Counted from the first letter of the stretch, positions 42,256 to 52,821 are shown. The stretch is 64,000 bases of DNA from Pseudoips prasinana (GCA_951640165.1 OX621257.1:16813201-16877200), one strand, 5' to 3'. A program made the numbers and translations. Notes: generated by a model not told the origin, from the sequence alone.

Positions 42256-42903
42256 GGTTCCATGTATCATCCCTATACTACCTACTAACATTATACTCCC
42301 TGTATGAAACATACATAACAACTTCATTCCATTCAAGTGAACGGAATTATGTCAGTCACAATTCATCACCTGCCAATGTAACGTATAATATTGTACCTAT
42401 TTGTGCATTATTTCAATACAGTCCAGTTTAAACTTATTTATGTGGTTTTATTACCAGCAACCGCCACACTCCCTACATATACCTACTTACATATGTAAAT
42501 ACTTTAATTTTAAAATAAAATACAAAAAATCGAAAAGTTAACATACTGTCTAATTACCAGTTTAAGTGGGACATTTATTTCAAGTTACAAGACTGTTATT
42601 ATTTTAACACTTTGAGATTATCAGTTTCATAGAAGAGATGCTGTTAATAAGAAGAATATTAATGAATTGGTAATTTGTAAGAAGACTTTCAAAAACAGAT
42701 TCAAAAGGTAAGGCATATCAAGATAAAATTACAAATTTAGTTTAAGTGAAATAACGGATGCACTGGCCAGATAAGACCACTTCTGGGGAATATTCTCTTA
42801 TGTATAATATGAAGAAAACTCAAAAAAAGATCTAACGCCAAATATAGCCAACTGTAGATACTATTCAAGAGCTAAAACAATGTAAACCATTCGTAGAGTG
42901 TAG

Positions 42904-43020
42904 TATCTTTTGACCTACGCGAGTCCAATGTTTGCGCACGCTGCTGCAAGGTTTCTATATCCATTCCGAACGCTTCAAAATTGTACTATGCGTCGTGCCG
43001 TAGGCATCCCGCGGTACATA
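42904..43020 (+). pseudogene. Jockey-like reverse transcriptase relic
   Basis: The open piece reads YLLTYASPMFAHAAARFLYP then LQNCTMRRAVGIPRY, the conserved 'LTYASPVW..AA......LQ..QN..LR...G.PWY' region of Jockey-type proteins. A TAG at 42901-42903 precedes it. About 39 codons only; both sides are lost. Confidence 0.55.
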
Positions 43021-43084
43021 CACATATTATTTTATTCGTACAATGTGTAAATCTTCGCACATCCAGCGACCTGCGCTCCCGCTC

Positions 43085-43177
43085 TGTATCACAATCATCA
43101 TTACGATCATTATATACTTAACAAACATGCAAAACACGGTTACAATCACACCCAGACACTGGACAACCATACATATA
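43085..43177 (-). mobile_element. SINE family D piece, left of Helitron
   Basis: 'ttacaatcacacccagacac' and 'tggacaaccat' are SINE D body. The same ~40 bp reappear inverted at 43522-43560, on the other side of a Helitron and an AT run. The SINE D head follows at 43600-43720. Confidence 0.55.
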
Positions 43178-43478
43178 TCTATACATATAATAAAATCGTA
43201 GGAAAGCTGAAACTGTAAATTAAATATTTTTTTAAAAGGATAATTGGGGCGTGATCTACAATCGATATCGAAGCCAAAAATTGTGTTTTTAGAATTTTTG
43301 TCTGTTTGTCTGTATGTATGTCAGGGCTAAACTCAAAAAGTACTGCATGGATTTACTTCAAATTTTGCACGAATATTACTAAGAGGTCGGGTCAACATAT
43401 TATCACGCTATCACCTACGGGGGAGGAGTTGTGTTAATTTATAAAATTTAACGCGGGTAAAACCGCAGGGCACAGCTA

Positions 43479-43479
<1 letters not shown>
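43178..43479 (+). mobile_element. Non-autonomous Helitron inside an inverted SINE
   Basis: TCTATACATATAATAAAATC start after A; 'gggtaaaaccgcagggcaca' then 'gctag' end before T43480. Same family as 1525 and 33469. Confidence 0.8.

Positions 43480-43524
<45 letters not shown>
43480..43524. repeat. (TA)n microsatellite, 45 bp
   Basis: Perfect TA run directly at the Helitron 3' end, expected where Helitrons insert into AT-rich targets. Confidence 0.95.
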
Positions 43525-43526
<2 letters not shown>

Positions 43527-43720
43527 TTGTTCAGTGTCTGGGTGAGATTGTAACCGTGTAACTATTTATATGATCTATATATATGTATATATATAGATCA
43601 TATAAATAGTTGTCCTATACGAAAGAGGATTGAGCCCGAAACACGAGGACACCTCCTAAACTAGCGCGAGAGCTGAACCACTGCGCCATGCATGTAGTCA
43701 ATCCAAAATCCTAATTTGCC
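43522..43720 (-). mobile_element. SINE family D piece with internal palindrome
   Basis: The inverted body copy (43522-43560) is followed by a perfect 23-bp hairpin at 43561-43610 (ACTATTTATATGATCTATAT..., loop TGTA). Then comes 'aatagttgtcctatacg' and the reversed tRNA-like head 'gaaccactgcgccatgcatg'. The head and tail are in the SINE D minus order but the body was rebuilt by inverted copying. Confidence 0.6.
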
Positions 43721-44899
43721 TACGTGGTGGTATACGACCAAAGAGAACCCCTTTTCAATTAAAAGTGCTAATGTTTATAGTAAAAAACCTTCTCCTTTAT
43801 CCTCTTGTAATATTTGTTCCTCAACAATCAATAAATGAACAAATTATAGCTTTAGGACGAGGTACCAGATGAGCATCGTTGGTGGCCAAGGCATCACGTT
43901 TACTTAACCCATTAGATCTTCGGATAATGGTGTTACCAGCTACCAGTTACGCGCTAAACGGCCCATAACGTGTGAAGAAGTCACCTGTGCCTTGGGGATA
44001 TTTTAGAATATATTTATTAAGTCCATTGTTAGGATTTTCAAATGGGTAAAATTTTGAGGGTGTAAAATAATTTGGGATTCAAATGCTGTGATAAATATAG
44101 AAATTGATACGGCATCCTGTAAGTTATCTGTTAGATGTGCATGTCAGACGTCCACCTTAAGCCATCAATTTCTATTATTGCACAATTGCGAAAGAAAAGC
44201 GTTTTAAATCAGATTGTTTGGTTTTTAAGGTTTGTTTCAACAAAAACTAAATTAATTAATTGATTGATGAATTAATGATTTATATTTTAAGTTCAAAGCA
44301 AAGGTGTTGAAGTACCTTTTATGTAATTTGATTTTATGTCAAGCCACAAAGTGCAATTCGGTTTTCTCGGGTAATGAAGCTTTCAGTAGCTCGTCATCAC
44401 AAAGCTACCCTTGTTACTACTCCGTGCCAAATGCCTGGACAGTAACTTAATAGTCATATTATATTAATGTTGGACCAAGGCCCTAGGCGATCTCTTTTTT
44501 GGCCAATTCAATTACAATCGCACAATTTAAGCCTACTCCTCTAGCCCCTTTACATCATTCTGTCTCCCGCTTTGCTCTGGAGGGAAGTGGAACCATTCAT
44601 TTTCTAACTCCTCCTTTTTTCTCTTTCTGATTAAACTCGTTGCGGGATCCAAGACAGTTAAAGCGATTCCCCGGGACATGCTTGAGCTTCACCGCTCAGT
44701 GTCATTTCATTTTGTGCCACTGTTGATCCTGGCTTACAGGAGTTGCAGTGGTGGGTAAGAGGGAGGGACTAGCTAGGACCGTTAAAAAAATATTAACCCT
44801 ACTGTAATTTGACGTGACGATAGTAGTTAATATCAAAACTTGCACATTTTCCTTAAGCCTAAGATGTATTGGGGTTTATTATACAAATATTTGATCCAC
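43721..44899. other. No gene seen
   Basis: Spacer of ~1.2 kb. 'ttgttcattagag'-type and 'gaccaaggccctaggcgatc' words hint at old LINE debris at 44470-44520. Nothing firmly assigned. Confidence 0.3.
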
Positions 44900-45185
44900 A
44901 GACAAACGATTGAAAATGGTATGCTAAGATGGTTTAGGCATTTAGGAAGGACGAATGAAAGAACATTGACAAAATAAGTATACCTGGCCCGTGTAAATCG
45001 TATTTACAACCAGAAGGGAAAGACCTCGTAGAACACTCTCTGAATAAATTAGAGACGTTTTCAAGAAAGGCTAGGCCAGTCAAGTTCCCTAAACTGAAGA
45101 GCATATATAAATAAAATATTGACAGTAAACGATGCATAAGAGGTGTGCAAAGATCGTGAAAAAGGACATTTATGTATATATGTAA
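44900..45185 (+). mobile_element. RTE 3' end, diverged
   Basis: 'gaaaatggtatgctaagatg', 'ggaaagacctcgtagaacac' and 'gaggtgtgcaaagatcgtga' follow the order of 48270-48570 with many substitutions and stops. Tail 'tatgtatatatgta'. Confidence 0.65.
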
Positions 45186-45220
45186 ATTAGGCTGAATATA
45201 ATAATATCTATAATAATATC

Positions 45221-45460
45221 TAGGGACAATGTCACACAGATCATCCTAGCCCCAAACTAAGCAAAGCTTGTACTATGGGTACCAGGCGACGATATACATA
45301 CTTATACAGATAGATAAATACTTATATACATAGAAAACATCCATGACTCAGAAACAAATATTCGTGGTCATTACACAAATATTTACACTTACCGGGATTC
45401 GAACGCAGGACCACCAGCTTCGTAGACAGGATCACTACCAACTAGGCTACGGTGACCGTC
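45221..45460 (-). mobile_element. SINE family B
   Basis: A complete minus-strand copy: 'ctagggacaatgtcacacag' to 'aggctacggtgaccgtc', with the reversed B box 'gggattcgaacgcagg'. Closely similar to 53843-54090. Confidence 0.8.
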
Positions 45461-46330
45461 AATATTAAAGTGCACTTGAATATTTTTGCATAATATCTAG
45501 TCTCCACTAAGATTGGCTCAAATTTGGCAATGATCACTACTATTGCTACACCAATACGTAATCATCAAATATACTGCCCCATGTAGGGACAACTCTTCAA
45601 TTTTCACTTTCATTTAACAAGCTTTAACCTCTCTATGGGTGGTCGTTGTCCAATCTTTGCGTTGTTCATTAGAGCCCCAAATGATGGGGTGCTTGAAAAC
45701 ACTCTTTGTTGACGATAAACTGGCTATAAGTTGTTGAATTTACTGGTCGACCTTGTGTAGGTTTATTTGAGCTTGTTTAGGGCCTTCTGTATTCGTATTA
45801 TTTAGTTGTTTAGACTGTGGTTTTGAATAACAGAGAAGTAATCGCTCGAATTTCTTTTCTATTACTCATATTCATTAATATTCATATGCGATTGAGGTGT
45901 CTTCCTCAAATTTGATTTCAATTTGGGGATCTCTATCTTGTCGTTTTCTGTCAATACTTTTGTGTCTGAAGGTCTAAGTCCTCTGAATAAGCCTGAGTTT
46001 GATTGGTTGATGGAAGTAACCTCTGGGCCAGAAAGAGATCTTTAAGGAGTCGGTCACAGATGTTGTAACGTCTATTGTAATATAATTACAGTTAGCTAAT
46101 TTCATGTATATAATCAAATACAATTTTACACCTCGTCTTGCAACCTAGCTTAATGGCCCTTTATGAGTTTCGGGACGTTATGGACCGTTCTTTGGGTTTC
46201 GATTGGTTGCGTTTCATGGAATACCTTTTGGGCCTCAAAGAGACCGTAAAGCCGTCGGTTGCATGTGTTTTTTATAATATTTACAGTTTCTATACATAAA
46301 ACACAATATAATATATAATATATTGATTAC
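45461..46330. other. No gene seen; diverged internal duplication
   Basis: Bases 45998-46065 and 46193-46268 share the order 'tgattggttg', 'gggcc', 'aaagaga' and 'gtcggt' with substantial divergence, so they may be copies of one unrecognised repeat. No coding motif. Confidence 0.3.
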
Positions 46331-46519
46331 AACGCACGTATGGCGCAGTGGCTAAGATAGACGCCTCACCGCTTCGTGTCGTGGGTTCGAATCTCCCGCC
46401 GGACAACTATTTGTGTGCCCTATAGATAGTTGTTCTGAGTCTGGATGGATGTAATGTGTGTCCGTCTATTATATGATTGTAAAGTTCCCCGCGACATAAG
46501 GATTTTCTTTCTTTTTTCA
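46331..46519 (+). mobile_element. tRNA-derived SINE (family D)
   Basis: A-box side 'atggcgcagtggctaagata', B box 'gtgggttcgaatctccc', body 'gttgttctgagtctggatgg' and tail 'ttccccgcgacataaggat' with a T-rich end. Best copy of family D. Confidence 0.75.
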
Positions 46520-46628
46520 ATTTATTTATTTAAAATACATAATAATTGTTAGTGTACGTAGGATATTTAAACCACAAAGGTTTATACTTACTACTACAGG
46601 TAATCTACGCCGATACAATTATTAGATA

Positions 46629-46855
46629 CTAGCTGTGCCCCGCGGTTTTACCCGCTATAAACTTTATAAATCCATGCAGTACTTTTTGAGTTTAGCCCGG
46701 ACATACATACAGGCAAATAGACATGCAGACAAAAATTCTAAAAACTATATTTTTGGCTTCGATATCTATAGTAAATCACTCCCCAAGTATCCTTTAAACA
46801 AAATATTCAATGTACAGTTTTGACTTTCCTACGATTTTATTATATGTATGTATGT
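46629..46855 (-). mobile_element. Non-autonomous Helitron, internally deleted
   Basis: The reversed CTAG at 46629, then 'ctgtgccccgcggttttacc' and 'aactttataaatccatgcag'. About 100 bp present in other copies (the 'gggggaggagctgtgataat' region) is missing. The left terminus near 46840-46855 has decayed. Confidence 0.7.
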
Positions 46856-47149
46856 GTTTTATTATATCTATAGGAGTTTGGCATGTACATTTCACCGATT
46901 AGTCAGTAGATTAAATTGATGTAAGAAGTAAGACTTATTATGTTTAGAAATTAAGATACTATTAAGATTCCCTAGTGCGGGCGTTGTATTTTTAAGAAGA
47001 AAGAAAAAGAAATACAATCTGATACCTTCACCAAGGTCTTAGAATCCATATGAATTTCGGGTTCAAATAGCTAGCTCGATAACAATCAAAACCATAGTCT
47101 GGAAGATAATTCAACAGAAAGAGCTACAGAGCTACAGAGCAACAGGAAG

Positions 47150-47600
47150 AGATTCAACTCTGAGAGAGATAGCCGCCGAACTTTCTGTATCTCACGTGTC
47201 GATTCGTACCATTTTAACTAATCATTTGGGTATGAAACATGATGCCGTTCGGCTAGTCCCAAAAGATCTGAATTTTCTCCAAAAGCTCAACCGCATGACA
47301 GTCGCTGAGGTAGGTATGAACATGGTAGAACGAGTCAATTCCGACCCAACATTCATGAAACGCATTGTTACTGGTGACGAGACGTGGGTTTACGAGTTTG
47401 ACATGCAAACTAGTCAACAAGCTTCGGAGTGGCGCCTTCCAACTGAACCGAAACCGAAAAAACCACACCAAAGTCGATCAAAAGTCAAATTCATGTTGAC
47501 TGTTTTCTTCGACTATCGCGGTGTTGTGCACTCTGAATTCTTACCGAAAAGTCGAATGGTAAATAAAGAATATTATATGAGCGTTATGCGGAATAACAAA
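47150..47600 (+). mobile_element. mariner, middle part only
   Basis: Same family as 8970-9410: the ~75 bp encoding LREIAAELSVSH.SIRTILTN are shared. This copy continues into the catalytic domain but lacks the N-terminus, the last catalytic Asp residues and both termini. Confidence 0.7.
47154..47590 (+). pseudogene. mariner transposase middle fragment
   Basis: The frame from 47154 reads STLREIAAELSVSHVSIRTI. It continues through MVERVNSDPTFMKRIVTGDE (first catalytic Asp in TGDETWVYEFDMQTSQQASEW), 'VKFMLTVFFDYRGVVHSEFL', and ends near 'KEYYMSVMR'. The second and third catalytic Asp are lost. The reported start (47196) is a GTG inside the helix-turn-helix, not a real start. No internal stop in ~145 codons, so the truncation is the main damage. 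Confidence 0.75.
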
Positions 47601-47689
47601 CATTTCGTATATTATTGATCTTTTCCCGGTACTTTCTTGACAGAGTAGTACTTTCCGAAGAAGCTTTACATAATATACCGCCCGAAATG

Positions 47690-47790
47690 TGGGCGTACAC
47701 CACCGCCAATTTTCTGACTTCGGGCTTTTACGCCGTGTTTTCTTGCCAAGAAAATCCCAATAACAATTTTATTGGCCCAACCGGTGTTAT
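47690..47790 (-). repeat. SINE family C fragment
   Basis: 'gacttcgggcttttacgcc' and 'attttattggcccaacc' follow the order of the SINE C minus strand (32270-32345) with divergence. Confidence 0.45.
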
Positions 47791-47810
47791 GGGTCATCAT
47801 CTATTTAGTA

Positions 47811-47868
47811 TAACTGTGCCCCGCGGTTTTACCCGCGTTAAATTTTATATATTATCACAGCTCCTCCC
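47811..47868 (-). mobile_element. Helitron 3' part (split by an RTE)
   Basis: 'ctgtgccccgcggttttacc' is the reversed 3' hairpin end, running to 'cacagctcctccc'. It resumes at 48582. Confidence 0.75.
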
Positions 47869-48581
47869 GAGAGGGATGAATACACGACAGCATGTGATAT
47901 TGTGATTGGAGGAGGGAAAGTCGAACAGGTGAATGAGTTTGTATATTTGGGAACTTTGCTTACGAGAGATGGGAGAAAGATATTGTTAGAAGAGTAAATG
48001 CGGGGAACAGAGTGAATGGGCACTAAACGCCTTTATGAGTAGCCGGCAAGTCTCAAAGAAGGCTCGACTAGCCGTGCACGATGGAGTGTTAGTTCCAACA
48101 TTAATGTATGGAAACGAAAGTTGGGTATGGCAGAAAAAGAATGAAAGTAAAATAAATGCAGTGGAAATAAGAGCTCCGAGAAGTATGTGTGGTGTGACTT
48201 TGAGAGACAGAATTCGAAATACTGATGTAAGAGAGCGTTATGGGGTGAAAGAGGATGTAGTCACAAAGATTGAAAAAGGCATGCTGAGATGGTTTGGCAA
48301 TTTGGAAAGGATGAATGAAAGAAGATTGATAAAAGAAATATACCTGGCCTGTGTGAATGGGACAACCGGAAGGGGAAGACCACGTCGAACATTCTCTGAT
48401 CAAATTGGAGATGTTCTCAAGAAAGGGCAGGTCAGAAGTACCCTAAACCAGCAAGCATGTATGAAGAATATAATGACAGTAATCGAGGCAAAAGAAGTAT
48501 GCAAAGATCGTGAAAAATGGAAATCCGTTGTCTCTGCCTACCCCTCTGGGAAACAGGCGTGAGTCTATGTATATATGTATG
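47869..48581 (+). mobile_element. RTE-type LINE 3' end inserted in a Helitron
   Basis: TCCTCCC at 47862-47868 is repeated at 48582-48588 as target duplication. The element has a reverse transcriptase C-terminus and a short (TATG)n tail at 48562-48581. It is the best RTE reference copy here; other fragments are at 14545, 17217, 34728 and 44900. Confidence 0.82.
48035..48562 (+). pseudogene. RTE reverse transcriptase C-terminus
   Basis: Open for 175 codons: [80 protein letters not shown] and [17 protein letters not shown]. These are the typical 'YG.E.W', 'LRWFG...R' and 'GRPR..W/F.D' motifs of the RTE C-terminal region. Upstream, at 47916-47975, VEQVNEFVYLGTLLTRDG is in another frame, so a frameshift lies near 47975-48030. 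The annotated methionine is internal. The polymerase palm (YADD) is absent because of 5' truncation. Confidence 0.78.
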
Positions 48582-48860
48582 TCCTCCCCCGTAGGTGATA
48601 GCGTGATAAAATGTAGCGTATATGTTGACCCGACCTCTTGGTAATATTCATGCAAAATTTTAAGTAAATCCATACAGTACTTTTTGAGTTTAGCCCGGAC
48701 ATAGGTACATACAGCCAAACAGACACACAGACAAAAATTCTAAAAACTATATTTTTGGCTTTGATATCGATTGTAGATCACGCCCCAAGTATCCTTTAAA
48801 AAATAAATTCAATGTACAGTTTTGACTTTCCTACGATTTTATTATAGGTATGTGTATAGA
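48582..48860 (-). mobile_element. Helitron 5' part (split by an RTE)
   Basis: Continues the Helitron from 47811: 'cctcccccgtaggtgatagc' through 'aaatccatacagtacttttt' to the reversed 5' end 'cctacgattttattata' near 48855. Confidence 0.75.
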
Positions 48861-49114
48861 TGATTTGTCAAGCCCTTGCAAGAAAGCGGCATGCTACATT
48901 TTTAGTATAAGCTGAATTTAAGTACATATTTGTTAGCAAGCATGATTGTTATCAGTAAAACAGTAACACAAAAATAAGTTAATACTACAACTAATTATAA
49001 TAAGCTAAACTTAAACATTATAAAATGGGTGACTTAATGCGATAAAGTTTAGTCATTGCAGAATAGTTACCTTAGTTTTTTTTTTTTTTTGATTAGGCAG
49101 GGGGAATGCCTACG

Positions 49115-49378
49115 CTACAGCTGTGTGGTGACGGCGACAAATATCAGAATCAGAATATCATCACCCCATCTCATCCCGTGGGGGGCGTAGAAGTCGACCC
49201 GAGGGAATATCTACCAGAGGATGGGCAGCAGCTTCCTTCTGAGTACTATGACCATCTTACTGCGATCGCCAACCCGCCTGCCAAGCGTGGCGATTATGGC
49301 ATATCCCCCCAAGACGATTCTTGAGGGAGGCTTGTCCAGCAGTGGACTTATTTAGCTGTAATGATTATGATGATGATG
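49115..49378 (+). repeat. RTE-tail repeat, complete with (GAT)n
   Basis: Best copy of the family: 'catctcatcccgtggggggc', 'gtcgacccgagggaatatct', 'gatgggcagcagcttccttc', 'gcgatcgccaacccgcctgc', 'ggaggcttgtccagcagtgg', then 'gattatgatgatgatgatga'. The open frame at 49106-49324 is incidental. Confidence 0.65.
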
Positions 49379-49520
49379 ATGAATGCCTACGCATGCCACC
49401 CGCAAAAAGTGTCTGCGGGTGGGTATGTCGGACTCGCACCGACTAAACCTAACCTGCCGTGGACTTCTTCTGGCGCCTGATAGGGGGAGCCCCGGGAACG
49501 CGGGTATGCTGCTCCGGTGC
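49379..49520 (+). repeat. Repeat pair with 13096-13270
   Basis: 'gaatgcctacgcatgccacc', 'cgcaaaaagtgtctgcgggt' and 'cggactcgcaccgactaaac' are shared with 13096. It adjoins the (GAT)n of the previous repeat directly, so the two may be one composite unit. Confidence 0.45.
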
Positions 49521-49617
49521 GCAGAATAGTTACCTATTATAACGTATATTATAAATGTATGATTTCAAAGTTTTGAGATTAGATTTACGTTACTTTACAT
49601 TGCGAATGATGCTATAA

Positions 49618-51150
49618 AGAGATGCCAATAGTGCCGCTGGGTGGGACAATATACCCACAAGATTCTTAAAATTAGCTAAAGCAGAATTAGTGCCTTTAAT
49701 AACTTATCTTGTAAACCTATGTTTCAAATGTGGTGTATTTCCCAATGCTCTTAAACAATCAATTATCACGCCAGTATATAAGAGTGGTGACAGTGAGAAT
49801 ATTAATAATTACCGACCAATCTCAGTTCTCCCCGCTCTATCGAAGATAATTGAAAAAATACTAAACAAAAGAATACTGTCGTATGTAGAAAAGCAAGGCA
49901 TCCTATCATCTTGTCAATTTGGTTTTCGGAAAAATATGTCAACTGAAGATGCTGTGTTATCGCTTAGCTCTATTGTAGTAAACAAACTAGATAGTAAAAA
50001 AAAATGCTTATCGGTATTTTTAGATTTAAAAAAGGCTTTTGATACAGTCTTTATTCCCACCTTAATACGTAAGCTTGAGAATATAGGAATAAGAAGTATT
50101 CCCCTTGCCCTTCTAGAAGATTACCTGCACAACCGTAAGCAGCGCGTCAAAATAGGCGATCACTTTAGTCAGGATGAAAATGTCTCCTTTGGCGTACCCC
50201 AGGGAAGTGTTCTCGGCCCAACACTATTCTTAATCTATATTAATGACTTGTGCAGTATGAATATAGAGGCTGGGGACATTTTGTCCTACGCGGATGACAC
50301 CGCTGTTATCTTCTATGGTGATACATGGGAAGACGTACGAATACGTGCCGAAAAAGGCTTAGCTCAAATTTCTAAATGGTTATCTTCTAATCTTCTCACT
50401 CTTAACGCAATAAAATCTTATTATATCTGTTTCTCTATTAATAACACTTCCCAACCCAGTGCGGCCTATGAAATCAAGATTCATAACTGTGGAAATCATC
50501 AAAATATAAGTTGTAACTGTCCCGTAATAAATAGAGTAAAAAGTGTAAAATACTTGGGCATAAATATAGATTACAGATTGACTTGGTACTCACATTTAGA
50601 CTTGTTGAAGACTAGAATAAGAAAATTAATTTGGATATTCAAAAATTTACGACATGTAACGACTAGAGATGTGATTAATAAAATATATGTTGCACTCGCT
50701 CAACCTATATTAACGTATTGCGTTCCAGTTTGGGGTGGAGCGTCAAAAACAAAGTTTTTGGAACTTGAGAGGGCACAAAGGTCACTTCTAAAAGTCATGC
50801 ATTTTAAGCCGTATCGCTTTCCAACCACAGAATTATATACTTTTAGTAACCTGCTCTCAGTCAGGAAAATGTATATATTATTTACACTACTAAAACTACA
50901 CAGTACCTTAGTATTTGATAATGAAAAGCTCACAAAAAGAAGATGTGTTATGGTAGCCCCCGGCCATCGTGTTACAAGCACATTTGCACGTCATCAATAT
51001 AATAGACAATCTTCTTACCTATACAACAAAATAAATAGACTCTTGAATATCTACCCAATGAATATATACAAATGTAAGGAAGCAATAACCACTTGGTTAA
51101 AAACGCTAACATACGACGAAACTGAATCCCTCTTGACCATCTTATCGTAA
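49618..51150 (+). CDS. Non-LTR reverse transcriptase, 510 aa, 5'-truncated
   Basis: Open from RDANSAAGWDNIPTRFLKLA to the stop at 51148-51150; the GTG at 49690 is internal. Motifs in order: 'VYKSGDSENINNYRPISVLP' (fingers, ~residue 55); FGFRKNMSTEDAV; motif A FLDLKKAFDTV (catalytic Asp at residue 136); motif B VPQGSVLGPTLFLIYINDL; motif C SYADDTAVI (Asp226-Asp227); and VKYLGINIDYRLTW. A C-terminal thumb and LTYCVPVWGG..K region follow. All three catalytic Asp are present and there is no stop or frameshift in 510 codons. The endonuclease domain needed for target-primed insertion is lost, so the copy is not autonomous. The product could retain polymerase activity if expressed. Clade: Jockey/CR1-like by eye. 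Confidence 0.88.
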   Translation, partial: RDANSAAGWDNIPTRFLKLAKAELVPLITYLVNLCFKCGVFPNALKQSIITPVYKSGDSENINNYRPISVLPALSKIIEKILNKRILSYVEKQGILSSCQFGFRKNMSTEDAVLSLSSIVVNKLDSKKKCLSVFLDLKKAFDTVFIPTLIRKLENIGIRSIPLALLEDYLHNRKQRVKIGDHFSQDENVSFGVPQGSVLGPTLFLIYINDLCSMNIEAGDILSYADDTAVIFYGDTWEDVRIRAEKGLAQISKWLSSNLLTLNAIKSYYICFSINNTSQPSAAYEIKIHNCGNHQNISCNCPVINRVKSVKYLGINIDYRLTWYSHLDLLKTRIRKLIWIFKNLRHVTTRDVINKIYVALAQPILTYCVPVWGGASKTKFLELERAQRSLLKVMHFKPYRFPTTELYTFSNLLSVRKMYILFTLLKLHSTLVFDNEKLTKRRCVMVAPGHRVTSTFARHQYNRQSSYLYNKINRLLNIYPMNIYKCKEAITTWLKTLTYDETESLLTILS

Positions 51151-51500
51151 AATAACCAAAACAGCACACTCATACATAAATCTTCACATACACACCCTCA
51201 CATACACACACCATCACTCACACACTCGTAAAACAATTTCGCAACTAACTTATGCGATTGCCTTTATTTTTTTCTTTGTTTCTTTTTTTTGTAATTAACT
51301 ATAACTGTATTTCTTTTTTTATGTCTTTGTTTTTATTATTATTTTAAAACTTACGCTTTTTAATCTGTTATGAATTACCTGCATGTGGAAGAGCGGGGCT
51401 TCCTAACACAGGCAATGTTATGCCTAAAAGGTATGCCCCAACAATATTGTAATTAGGTTAAGTTGAGTTAAAGAAAATAAAAACTATTTTATTTATTTTT
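49618..51500 (+). mobile_element. 5'-truncated LINE with open reverse transcriptase
   Basis: Coding homology starts exactly where an upstream in-frame TAA (49615-49617) ends the flanking sequence. A 3' UTR of ~330 bp follows ('gcatgtggaagagcggggct'), ending in A/T-rich 'gaaaataaaaactatttt'. The endonuclease and ORF1 are missing. Confidence 0.8.
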
Positions 51501-51631
51501 TATTTATTTTTTATAAAGCTTATTTTTATTTTTGTTGCGTTTTTTTACATATATGCTTATTTAATACATATAGGATATACACTTTGGACGGAGAATAATA
51601 AGTAAAAATTTTAGTTAGAGTTTATTCCTTA

Positions 51632-51802
51632 CTATGTGTGCCCCGCGGTTTTACCCGCGTTATACTTTATAAATTAAATCCAGGGTGCAAGCTAACTCCA
51701 TACCAAATTTTATTAAAATCGCTCTAGCTGTTTAGACGTGAAGAAGTAACGAACATACACACTCATACACTCACAAACTTTCACCTTTATAATATTAGTG
51801 TC
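51632..51802 (-). mobile_element. Non-autonomous Helitron (second family)
   Basis: Reversed end 'gtgccccgcggttttacccg', body 'ctagctgtttagacgtgaag' and 5' end 'cctttataatattagtgt'. Sister of 14841 and 17522. The terminal CTAG has changed to CTAT-like. Confidence 0.65.
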
Positions 51803-52329
51803 AAACAATCTCGATACAGAACTTTTAAAGTTGCGTTAGCTGTCTGCAAAATATTAATCATATGTTTATTTACATCTCACAAGGAATTTACAAATAAAAA
51901 GATCTAGTTAACAATTTTTGTTGCTATAAATCCTTGTGACAGTCTGGAGTCTGAACTAGGCCGAGACCTGTACTACAATGGTCCAATATGGCATATTATT
52001 CTCACTTTTTGCCACGGAAACATGCTTATATACTCAGAAATGTGTGAGCAATCAACACAAAGAAGATAAATAACCTCCAAAATCTTTAATAACCTTAGCT
52101 ATCGTAGTTTCCCGATCATTATGTTATTGTTCGATCGCGGTATGAACATATCATTACTCTCGATAGCAGGTAATAATCATTTATAATGTACGCGCCAAGA
52201 GTTCGACGTGTATCTAAGTGAAATATTGGCATTACGTATGCGTTTCCAGTGTCATACGATGTTATAGGACTGGGTAGGAAGGATTAAATCAGAATATAAT
52301 AAATTATACAATAAAAAACATGTTACGAT

Positions 52330-52379
52330 TAGCCCGCGTTAAACGTTTTAAATGATTCCCTATGTGTTATTCGGATATA
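52330..52379 (-). mobile_element. Helitron piece (split by a TIR element)
   Basis: 'gcccgcgttaaacgttttaa' and 'tccctatgtgttattcgg' are the reversed 3' region of the second Helitron family. The terminal hairpin is partly lost. It resumes at 52822. Confidence 0.5.
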
Positions 52380-52821
52380 CAAGGTGGCCGAGAAGTTGAT
52401 GTTCAAACGCAAAATTTTTATACTTTATGATGAGGAGTATCCGAATCACCCCCATGTATGTTCTACGATTTTGCGTTTTATTGATACTTTGAAAATTTAT
52501 GAGTCCTGAGCTCAAATCCTAATTTTGAACTTTCGAATAAATTCTAAGTCAGTTCTACAATGATTAGATAAACCATACTTTTTAGGGTGTTAGGTTAAAC
52601 TATGCTAATTAGTTATCACAAAAAAAATGAACCAGAAAGGTTCAACAGAGCGAGAATAAAATCTAAAACTGATGTTAGGTGAAATTTACGAAAAATTCAT
52701 TAAAAAAAATATGTTCCGAAAACTACGCAAAATCGTAGAAAATACATGGGGTTTATTCGGATACTTCTCAGCATAAAGTATGTAAATTTTGCGTTTGAAC
52801 GTCAACTCCTCGGCCAGCCTG
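52380..52821. mobile_element. 442-bp element with ~99-bp terminal inverted repeats
   Basis: The left arm starts CAAGGTGGCCGAGAAGTTGA and the right arm, reversed, CAGGCTGGCCGAGGAGTTGA. The match extends about 99 bp with roughly a dozen mismatches. TATA flanks both sides (52376-52379 and 52822-52825). The interior (~245 bp) has no coding capacity. It is a MITE-like deletion derivative of an unidentified DNA transposon. Confidence 0.75.
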
